From NCBI GenBank assembly GCA_902803305.1, contig CADCPL010000230.1, positions 1 through 7,889 on the forward strand: 7,889 nucleotides of DNA. Reading direction: 5' to 3'. This DNA comes from an uncultured Lachnospiraceae bacterium (GTDB lineage Bacteria > Bacillota > Clostridia > Lachnospirales > Lachnospiraceae). Position numbers and translations under genes: made by a program. This document shows, in pieces, positions 1 through 6,639 of this stretch (position 1 is its first letter; the number at the start of each line of letters is the position of its first letter). The notes below the pieces were generated by a model. The model ran no database searches. It was not told the origin of the DNA and saw only the letters and a program-made list of their open reading frames with translations.

Positions 1-13
1 GCGGACCCCAAAG

Positions 14-40
14 AGGAAATGATCAAAAAGATCATTTCCT
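14..40 (+). promoter_or_regulatory. Perfect 11-bp inverted repeat over the apparent permease start codon
   Basis: AGGAAATGATC (14-24) and GATCATTTCCT (30-40) are exact reverse complements separated by AAAAA. In RNA this would form an 11-bp stem with a 5-nt loop that buries both the purine-rich AAGAGGA and the ATG at 19. If 19 is the true start, the structure could limit translation initiation. If the gene starts further upstream, it is simply a hairpin within coding sequence. A perfect 11-bp stem with a short loop is not expected by chance in a window this size (my rough estimate is about 0.01 occurrences). The structure is seen directly; a regulatory role is inference. Confidence 0.5.
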
Positions 41-897
41 GCGTTATTTTGACGGCCATCTATATAGTCTTCCTGTGGAAATATGAAAAGATAGTGATAC
101 TTCCGGTCGAACTGTTTCAGAACAGGCAGCTCATCTGGAAGCTTGCCAAGAATGATTTTAAGACAAGGTATGCCGGATCCTACCTCGGAATAGTCTGGGC
201 GTTCGTTCAGCCTGTCATAACGGTGCTGCTGTACTGGTTCGTGTTCAGTGTGGCGCTTCCGTCAAGAGCAGTCGCCGTTAAAGGCGATATAACGATCCCG
301 TATATACTGTGGCTGATCGCCGGTATCGTCCCGTGGTTCTTCTTTTCGGAAGCATTGTCAAACGGAACGAATGCGCTGCTTGAATATAACTATCTCGTTA
401 AAAAGGTTGTGTTCAAGATCAGTATACTTCCGATCATAAAGATCATCTCGGCGCTTTTTGTTCACGGATTTTTCCTTTTGTTTACCGTGGCGCTGTTTGC
501 GTGCTACGGGTATTATCCCGACCTTTATACTCTTCAGGTGTTTTATTACAGCGCCTGTATGTTTGTGTTTGTGCTCGGGCTGTGTTATATCACGTGCTCG
601 ATAATCATCTTTTTCAGGGACCTCGGACAGATCATATCGATACTGCTGCAGGTAGGGATATGGGCAACTCCGATACTGTGGAACATAACAACGCTCTCAC
701 CGAAGCTGCGCATCATATTCAAACTCAATCCGATGAATTATATAGTGGAGGGATACAGGGATTCGCTCATAGACAAGATATGGTTCTGGGAGAACTTTTA
801 TTCAACGGCGTATTTCTGGATACTAACGATGTGTGTGTTTGCCTTCGGCGCGATCATATTCAAGCGCCTCAAGGTTCATTTTGCTGACGTGCTGTAA
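19..897 (+). CDS. wzm: ABC-2 type polysaccharide export permease (Wzm-like)
   Basis: Membrane subunit of an ABC exporter that moves a finished lipid-linked polysaccharide across the cytoplasmic membrane, paired with the ATPase encoded next. The Wzm/TagG family hallmark is clear at residues 41-75 (KLAKNDFKTRYAGSYLGIVW, then AFVQP), followed by hydrophobic segments near 57-80, 94-112, 136-162, 172-197, 204-222 and 263-281, and by the conserved LNPMNYIVEGYRD at 236-248. An additional hydrophobic segment at about residues 5-20 precedes the family core and makes the protein (292 aa) longer than the roughly 260 aa usual for Wzm. The start is uncertain. The frame is open to the window's left edge (encoding ADPKEE before the Met), the purine-rich AAGAGGA lies only 1 nt before this ATG, and the ATG sits inside a perfect hairpin. 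The true start may lie upstream, beyond the window. The TAA stop is 9 bp before the ATPase gene, so the two are surely co-transcribed. The permease call is firm; the glycan carried is unknown. Confidence 0.9.
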   Translation: MIKKIISCVILTAIYIVFLWKYEKIVILPVELFQNRQLIWKLAKNDFKTRYAGSYLGIVWAFVQPVITVLLYWFVFSVALPSRAVAVKGDITIPYILWLIAGIVPWFFFSEALSNGTNALLEYNYLVKKVVFKISILPIIKIISALFVHGFFLLFTVALFACYGYYPDLYTLQVFYYSACMFVFVLGLCYITCSIIIFFRDLGQIISILLQVGIWATPILWNITTLSPKLRIIFKLNPMNYIVEGYRDSLIDKIWFWENFYSTAYFWILTMCVFAFGAIIFKRLKVHFADVL

Positions 898-906
898 AGG
901 AAAGAC

Positions 907-2253
907 ATGGCGGATTTTCTTGATGTGATAGGACAACCGAATAATGCGGGTGAGCACACGGACCATGTGAGCGCCGGAAACATCTCAAGAGATGAGATCG
1001 CGATAAGCGTAGATCACATATCCAAGGTCTACAAGCTTTACGATCGCAACCGCGACCGTCTCAAGGAGGCTCTTCACATCGGGAAGAACATCCACTGCAG
1101 ACAGCACTATGCACTCGACGATGTGTCGTTTGACGTATATAAGGGCGAGACCGTAGGTATAATCGGGACAAACGGAAGCGGAAAATCCACGATCCTCAAG
1201 ATCATAACGGGAGTACTGTCTCCGACCGCGGGAAACCTTAACATAAGCGGACGCATATCGGCCCTTTTGGAGCTCGGCGCCGGATTTAACATGGAGTTTA
1301 CCGGTATCGAGAACATATATCTGAACGGGACCATGCTCGGATTTTCCGAAAAGGAGATAGACGACAAGCTCGAGTCGATACTGGAGTTTGCCGACATAGG
1401 TGATTTTGTGTACCAGAAGGTCAAGACATATTCGAGCGGTATGTTCGTGCGTCTTGCATTTGCCGTTGCGATAAATATCGACCCGGAGATACTGATCGTC
1501 GATGAAGCGCTGTCGGTAGGCGACGTATTTTTCCAGAATAAATGCTACAGGAAATTCGAGGATTTCAAGAAACAGGGAAAGACCATACTGTTCGTCAGTC
1601 ACGACCTGGGCAGCATAAGCAAGTACTGTGACAGGGTCATACTGCTCGAGAAGGGTCATAAGATCGGAGAAGGCGAGCCAAAAGAGATCATAGACATGTA
1701 CAAGAAGGTACTTGTCGGACAGCTCGATCAGATATCAAATACGAACAAGAGCAGTGCGGCATCTTCGGGGGAGAAGTGGAAGGACAGTATGCAGCTTAAT
1801 CCGAACGTTGACGAGTACGGGAGCGGGCTTGCCGAGTTCGAGGATTACTGTGCATACGATAACAGCGGGACGATCACGAATACCATCATCAAGGGCGAAG
1901 AGTTCACCGTAAAGGTGAAGATAAGATTTTTCGAACGCCTGCAGGATCCGATATTCGCGCTTTCCTTCAAGAACATGCAGGGAACCGAGATCACGGGTAC
2001 CAATACGATGTTTGAAAAGATCACAACCGGAACGCCCGAGGCAGGCGATGTCTATACGGTGACGTTTACACAGAACATGTCGCTTCAGGGCGGGGAGTAT
2101 CTTATATCGCTCGGATGCGTGGGATACCGCGAGGGCAACTTTACGGTCTATCACAGGCTTTATGACGTGTTCAATCTGACCGTTATATCATCGAAGAATA
2201 CAACCGGTTTTTACGACATGAATTCCATAGTCAACGTACAGAAAGAGGAATGA
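907..2253 (+). CDS. wzt: ABC transporter ATPase with C-terminal Wzt-type carbohydrate-binding domain
   Basis: Cytoplasmic ATPase subunit that powers polysaccharide export with the upstream permease. The nucleotide-binding domain (about 33-270) shows Walker A GTNGSGKST at 87-95, the polysaccharide-exporter segment LLELGAGFNMEFTGIENIYL at 120-139, signature YSSGM at 175-179, Walker B ILIVDE at 195-200 and the switch histidine H232. After a polar linker (about 275-298), residues 300-430 form a beta-rich module resembling the Wzt C-terminal domain. In E. coli O9a-type systems that domain binds the exported glycan, so this is not a short, NBD-only TagH/KpsT-like ATPase. The first 30 residues are a polar extension before the usual start of the fold (IAISVDHISKVYKLYDR). 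ATG 907 is chosen because AAAGGA at 896-901 lies 5 nt upstream. The gene ends 1 bp before the next start. Family assignment is firm; the ligand of the C-terminal domain is unknown. Confidence 0.94.
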   Translation: MADFLDVIGQPNNAGEHTDHVSAGNISRDEIAISVDHISKVYKLYDRNRDRLKEALHIGKNIHCRQHYALDDVSFDVYKGETVGIIGTNGSGKSTILKIITGVLSPTAGNLNISGRISALLELGAGFNMEFTGIENIYLNGTMLGFSEKEIDDKLESILEFADIGDFVYQKVKTYSSGMFVRLAFAVAINIDPEILIVDEALSVGDVFFQNKCYRKFEDFKKQGKTILFVSHDLGSISKYCDRVILLEKGHKIGEGEPKEIIDMYKKVLVGQLDQISNTNKSSAASSGEKWKDSMQLNPNVDEYGSGLAEFEDYCAYDNSGTITNTIIKGEEFTVKVKIRFFERLQDPIFALSFKNMQGTEITGTNTMFEKITTGTPEAGDVYTVTFTQNMSLQGGEYLISLGCVGYREGNFTVYHRLYDVFNLTVISSKNTTGFYDMNSIVNVQKEE

Positions 2254-2254
2254 A

Positions 2255-4582
2255 ATGCCATACAGGAATTATGACAAGATAGGTAGCGTCGTAGTCGACT
2301 ACACATATTACAGCGGGGTTGATCTGTACTCGGAGGGAGCTGCCGAGGACAGGCTGCTTGACTACGTCAAAAATCATACGGCTCTCGATTACGAGAGACA
2401 TATCCAGGAGTCCAGATCCTGGTCCGTAATGTATCATCTGTCCCATATCAGGGAGAACATAGTCAGCTGGCTTCCGATAGGGCCCGGCGACAGGGTACTT
2501 GAGATAGGCAGCGGATGCGGCGCGGTAACGGGTGCGCTTGCAAGGCTTGCAAGTCATGTCACCTGCGTGGAACTTTCCAAGAAAAGAAGCCTGATCAACG
2601 CATATAAGAACAAGGAAAACGACAACATCGAGATACTTGTCGGAAACTTTCAGGATGTCGAGCCGAACCTTACTTCGCAGTATGATTACATAACGCTCAT
2701 CGGCGTGTTTGAATATGCCGGAGCATACATAAAAGGAGACAGGCCTTATCAGAGGATGCTTGATATACTCAAGACCCATCTCGCACCCGGCGGAAAGATC
2801 GTGATCGCCATAGAGAACAGGCTGGGGCTCAAGTATTTTGCGGGATGCAAGGAAGATCATCTCGGTGAGTATTTCGCGGGCATCGAAGGATACGGACCTG
2901 ACAGCAACGTCAGGACGTTTTCCAAGGATACTCTTACGGACATACTTGCACAGTCCGGACTTAACGATTGCAAGTTCTATTATCCGTATCCGGATTACAA
3001 GCTTCCTCATACGATATATTCGGATGATTATCTCCCGGGGCTCGGAGAGCTCGACACCAATCTTCGCAACTACGATGCCGACAGGATAGTACTGTTTGAC
3101 GAGACTAAAGCATTTGATGCGATGATAGAGGAGGGAAGATTTCCGGAATTTTCCAATTCGTTTGTCGTGCTGGCATCACCGAAGGAAGGCTGGCAGAACG
3201 AAATGGAGCTTCCGATATTTGCCAAGTACGGAAGCGAGCGTACCGAGGAGCACAGGATATGTACGACGATCATCAGATCCCCCGGCGGGGAAAAGAAGGT
3301 ATATAAGATCGCACTTTCAACTCATGCGAACGCGCATGTGGACAGACTTGCCGCGAGCTGTGAAAGGCTGAAGGAACAGTTCGGGGACACAGGCTTTGTC
3401 CCGGCGGGATGCTCTCTCATACGGGGAAGGGAAAAGAGCATATTATTCGCGGGTGTTGCGTCTAAGGCAAAAGATGCGGTAAGGTTCGAATACATATCGG
3501 GCATCTCACTCGAGGAACGCTTAAACGAGCTTGAAGCGGAAGAAAAATATCCGCAGATGGAGTCCGTCATAATGGAATACTGCAGGAAGCTGAATTCGTG
3601 TACTGATGTCACGGAATTCAGACGGTCGGTGAAGTTCGACGAAGTGTTCGGAAAGAGGGATTTTCGAAAGAAATATATAGCGATCAATCCGTGTGATTTT
3701 GACATGATCTTCTCAAACATAATACTCGACAAAGATGAGAAGGAAAACGGCAAATGGACTGTGCTTGATTATGAATGGGTATGGGATTTTGCGATACCCG
3801 TACAGTTTGTCATATACAGAGCGCTCTACTATCATTTCCGTAACAGGACGGACGGCGGCTTTGCCATGTATCTGTCCAGAAAAGGCATGGATGTGTACAG
3901 CCTCTGCGGCATAGACATAGGTGAGAGGATGCTGTTCAACGAGATGGAGCATGCCTTCCAGGTATACGTGATCGGCGGGGTTGCCTCACTTGCTGTCATG
4001 CAGGTGCTCATGCCCACAACGACGATCAGGATCAACAACATCGTACGTATGGGTTCATACCTTAGAAACCTTGATACGCCGAAGATCTATTTTTCAAGAG
4101 GCAGCAATTTTTCTTCAACGAATCAGATAAACGTTATAGCTGATGTTGATGAGGGACATGTGAGCGTGCATATTCCGTTTGACCGGTATATCAATTCCGT
4201 CAGGATCGATCCCACGGAATACCCGTGTCTTCTGCACATCGAAAAGCTTTGCTATACGCTCAATGACGGCATCAAACAGGATGTCCGGATGATCACCGTG
4301 AACGCCTATAAGGTGACCGAGAGTACGTACATTTTCGATACCAATGATGCCCAGATAATAATCGAGGGTGTTTTGCAGAACGCAAAATCACTGGATGTGA
4401 TGTACCACATATCGATGGTCGAAAACCCGTTTTACGAGGATCTTCTCAGGATATATAAGCAGCGCGAAAAAGAGAGGCTTTTGGAAAAGAGACAGTTTTC
4501 ATACCGGCTCAAGAGAAAGGCCGGTATCATCAAAGAAGACGCTGTCCCTGAAGGGTTTGTACGGGCATATCCCGAATTCTGA
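2255..4582 (+). CDS. SAM-dependent methyltransferase fused to a kinase-like domain (possible WbdD-type glycan chain terminator)
   Basis: A 775-residue multidomain cytoplasmic protein. Residues about 45-250 are a class I SAM methyltransferase: motif I VLEIGSGCGAVTGAL (81-95), acidic E106 ending strand 2, YDYITLIGVFEY (143-154) and LAPGGKIVIAIENRLGLKYF (176-195). Residues about 332-560 look like a protein-kinase/aminoglycoside-phosphotransferase fold: VYKIAL with candidate K351, a helix HVDRLAASCERLKEQF (361-376), hinge-like RFEYISGISLEERL (410-423), a catalytic-loop pattern DFDMIFSN (481-488, D483-x4-N488) and metal-binding-type VLDYEW (503-508). Residues about 625-720 are a beta-rich module, and 727-756 a charged, basic helical tail. 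Methyltransferase followed by kinase is the arrangement of WbdD, which caps O9a polymannan with methyl phosphate; the neighbouring Wzt with its extra domain fits such a role. The start is supported by AGAGGA at 2244-2249, 5 nt upstream. The methyltransferase is near certain, the kinase fold likely, and the capping function inference. A methyltransferase modifying internal sugars, with a non-catalytic kinase fold, is the main alternative. Confidence 0.88.
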   Translation: MPYRNYDKIGSVVVDYTYYSGVDLYSEGAAEDRLLDYVKNHTALDYERHIQESRSWSVMYHLSHIRENIVSWLPIGPGDRVLEIGSGCGAVTGALARLASHVTCVELSKKRSLINAYKNKENDNIEILVGNFQDVEPNLTSQYDYITLIGVFEYAGAYIKGDRPYQRMLDILKTHLAPGGKIVIAIENRLGLKYFAGCKEDHLGEYFAGIEGYGPDSNVRTFSKDTLTDILAQSGLNDCKFYYPYPDYKLPHTIYSDDYLPGLGELDTNLRNYDADRIVLFDETKAFDAMIEEGRFPEFSNSFVVLASPKEGWQNEMELPIFAKYGSERTEEHRICTTIIRSPGGEKKVYKIALSTHANAHVDRLAASCERLKEQFGDTGFVPAGCSLIRGREKSILFAGVASKAKDAVRFEYISGISLEERLNELEAEEKYPQMESVIMEYCRKLNSCTDVTEFRRSVKFDEVFGKRDFRKKYIAINPCDFDMIFSNIILDKDEKENGKWTVLDYEWVWDFAIPVQFVIYRALYYHFRNRTDGGFAMYLSRKGMDVYSLCGIDIGERMLFNEMEHAFQVYVIGGVASLAVMQVLMPTTTIRINNIVRMGSYLRNLDTPKIYFSRGSNFSSTNQINVIADVDEGHVSVHIPFDRYINSVRIDPTEYPCLLHIEKLCYTLNDGIKQDVRMITVNAYKVTESTYIFDTNDAQIIIEGVLQNAKSLDVMYHISMVENPFYEDLLRIYKQREKERLLEKRQFSYRLKRKAGIIKEDAVPEGFVRAYPEF

Positions 4583-4593
4583 GGGTAAGGGCT

Positions 4594-6639
4594 ATGAGTG
4601 CTTCCGGGGAAAGAGCATTACAAAAATACAAAGAGGAATGTTTCAAGCAGGCCCTGCCGTACGGCTATGAGCTGGCGTATGTCGATGATGAAAAAAAAGA
4701 GGCATCCGCAGGTTTTGCTCCTTCCGGAAGGATCATACTGTTTCCCGATGACAATGCCAACATACTTAATTTCGAAGGCATAAATGAAGACTATGTCATA
4801 TTCGTTGACCGGGCCGGAGTGTACGAGCCGGATCTTGTATCAAGGCTTTTGTCAAACGGGCAGGGTGCCGATATAGTATATCCGGATGAGGATTTTACAA
4901 CCGACGTTGCGGCCGATCTGTCGGATATCAACGTCAGGATCAGAAGCCTTCGTACTCCCTGGAGAAAACCCGATTATTCACCCGATACGATCGTATCGTT
5001 TCCCTATATCGAAACATGCTTTGCCATAAGGACCAAGTTTGCAAGATACGTTCCTGCGATAAAGAGGTCACCGGAGATCGGTGATTACATCAGATGCAGG
5101 GATTTTCTTTTGCGTGCGCTTGAGATGGCAGGCTCGGTAATCCATGTTCCGCAGATACTGTATCACAGGGATCTGTCCGCACTCATACCTGGCGCAGAGA
5201 ATGTTTCGGATGAGGAGATCTACCGGGCTCTCTATGAGCGTTATACAAAGCCCGGATACATACTGTGCCGCGAAGCAACAGAAAAGCGCAGGGGGATAGG
5301 CACGGTGCCGGAGCCGGAAAAGGACAAGCCGCTCATTTCGATCATCATCCCTTCAAAGGATCAGCCGAGGACTTTGAAGGAATGTATAAGGAACATAAGG
5401 ATAAATGCCGGAAAGGTATCTTATGAGATAATCGTGGTTGATAACGGAAGCACGGAGGAAAATCGCGAGGTCATAGACAAATACGTTACGCAGCTGCCCG
5501 GAGGAAGAGGAACGTACATATACGAGCCGATGGATTTTAACTATTCGGTGATGTGCAACACGGGAGCGCAGGCCGCCAGGGGAAGCTTCCTTCTGTTCAT
5601 GAACGATGACGTTGATGCGATAACGGAAGGATTTCTGGGGAAGATGGTCGTATATGCCGCGAGAAGCTATGTTGGCGCGGTAGGAGCCAAGCTCCTGTAC
5701 CCGGATGACGTGAGTATACAGCATATCGGTGTGATGAACATCGACCGGGGTCCGACACATAAGCTGGCCGGGGCCGATGACAGATATATGCAGTACTTTT
5801 GCCGCAATCAGTTCGCCTGGAATGTGCTCGCAGTTACGGGTGCATGCCTTATGGTCAGCAGGGAAAAATACTATCAAACAGGCGGATTTTATGATAAAAT
5901 GGAGATTGGCTATAATGACGTGGATCTGTGCATCAGACTGGTCGAAGCCGGGTATTTTAATGTCGTCAACAATGAGTGTGTACTGACGCATCACGAGTCG
6001 CTCGCGCGCGGGGAGGATGCGGCCAGTGACGCAAAGTCCGAGCGGCTGGCGCAGGAGCGAAAGCTTTTGTACGACCGGCATCAGTGGATGAAGGGGCACC
6101 GGGATCCGTTTTACGGATACGGTCTCGATACCCATACGGTAGAGATCAGATGCGGGGTGGTCCCGGATTACCAGATCACGGATCTTCGCAACAAGGTCAG
6201 GGAACTGACGAGGCTCCCGGGCAAGGTGTCAGACAAGGCATGCATGTCCATCGACCGGTGCGGTATGGAGCGCAGGATCGCCGAAGATGCCGAGGATGCG
6301 TTCGTGATAGAAGGATGGGGACTGTATCCGAAGTGGGACAACGCTACGGTAGAGAAGTTCATAGTCCTCATACCACTTGATGAAAACGACGAGGGCAAAG
6401 GAGAGTGCCTGGTCGCAACGACGAGCCCCAGATACAGAACGGATATCGGAGAGGTATTTGCCGATGCCGAAAACGTTCTTCTGGCAGGATTTGTGTGCAG
6501 GATACCGGCAAGCCGGCTGGACCAGCACAGGAGATACCGCATAGGGGTCGTCCTTAAGAAAAGAACAGGGATCAAGAGCTGTCGCATAGCTCTGGGTGAT
6601 ATATATGAACCGCGAAGAGGAATTGTCAAAGACGAGTGA
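4594..6639 (+). CDS. GT2 family glycosyltransferase with degenerate N-terminal GT-A half and C-terminal beta-rich domain
   Basis: Cytoplasmic glycosyltransferase of 681 aa, expected to add sugars to the growing polysaccharide. The active domain spans about 246-520. It begins with LISIIIPSKDQPRTL (247-261) and continues with YEIIVVDNGS (277-286), the DxD-type metal site MNDDVD (336-341), GGFYDKMEIGYNDVDLCIRL (430-449) with the acidic D442/D444, and HHESLARG (466-473). Residues 1-240 align by eye with the later part of a GT2 domain (VIFVDRAGVYEPDLV, ADIVYPDEDF, KPDYSPDTI, VIHVPQILYHRDL), but lack the opening nucleotide-binding strand and the DxD. Residues about 565-670 (FVIEGWGLYPKWDN onward) form a beta-rich tail common at the ends of such enzymes. 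The start is supported by GAGGG at 4581-4585, overlapping the previous gene's TGA, 8 nt upstream. The last 35 bp overlap the next gene. Donor sugar and linkage cannot be read from the sequence. Confidence 0.9.
   Translation: MSASGERALQKYKEECFKQALPYGYELAYVDDEKKEASAGFAPSGRIILFPDDNANILNFEGINEDYVIFVDRAGVYEPDLVSRLLSNGQGADIVYPDEDFTTDVAADLSDINVRIRSLRTPWRKPDYSPDTIVSFPYIETCFAIRTKFARYVPAIKRSPEIGDYIRCRDFLLRALEMAGSVIHVPQILYHRDLSALIPGAENVSDEEIYRALYERYTKPGYILCREATEKRRGIGTVPEPEKDKPLISIIIPSKDQPRTLKECIRNIRINAGKVSYEIIVVDNGSTEENREVIDKYVTQLPGGRGTYIYEPMDFNYSVMCNTGAQAARGSFLLFMNDDVDAITEGFLGKMVVYAARSYVGAVGAKLLYPDDVSIQHIGVMNIDRGPTHKLAGADDRYMQYFCRNQFAWNVLAVTGACLMVSREKYYQTGGFYDKMEIGYNDVDLCIRLVEAGYFNVVNNECVLTHHESLARGEDAASDAKSERLAQERKLLYDRHQWMKGHRDPFYGYGLDTHTVEIRCGVVPDYQITDLRNKVRELTRLPGKVSDKACMSIDRCGMERRIAEDAEDAFVIEGWGLYPKWDNATVEKFIVLIPLDENDEGKGECLVATTSPRYRTDIGEVFADAENVLLAGFVCRIPASRLDQHRRYRIGVVLKKRTGIKSCRIALGDIYEPRRGIVKDE
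6605..6639 (+). other. 35-bp overlap of consecutive glycosyltransferase genes
   Basis: The end of the first glycosyltransferase gene (TGA at 6637-6639) lies inside the start of the next, which begins at ATG 6605 in a different frame. The strongest purine-rich ribosome-site-like stretch (AAGAGGA, 6615-6621) lies downstream of that ATG and abuts TTG 6623. The arrangement fits translational coupling by ribosomes finishing the upstream gene; the exact start remains open. Confidence 0.6.

Noticed and set aside
985..1659. Minus-strand open frame (224 codons) opposite the ATPase gene
   Set aside because: It mirrors the conserved ATPase motifs on the other strand and has no independent support.
2231..3010. 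Long open frame on the minus strand (259 codons) inside the methyltransferase region
   Set aside because: It lies fully opposite a well-supported gene, shows no recognisable domain, and stop-poor antisense frames are common with this codon usage.
4501..4527. 8-bp inverted repeat (ATACCGGC / GCCGGTAT, 11-nt loop) near the end of the methyltransferase/kinase gene, considered as a terminator or regulatory hairpin
   Set aside because: It lies within coding sequence, has no U-tract, and about one such repeat is expected by chance in this window.
4630..4640. AAAGAGGA followed directly by ATG inside the first glycosyltransferase gene, considered as an alternative start
   Set aside because: The ATG at 4638 is out of frame with the gene and opens no long reading frame.
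5353..6135. Long minus-strand open frame (260 codons) opposite the glycosyltransferase
   Set aside because: The plus strand carries clear GT2 motifs over the same bases; the antisense translation shows no family motif.
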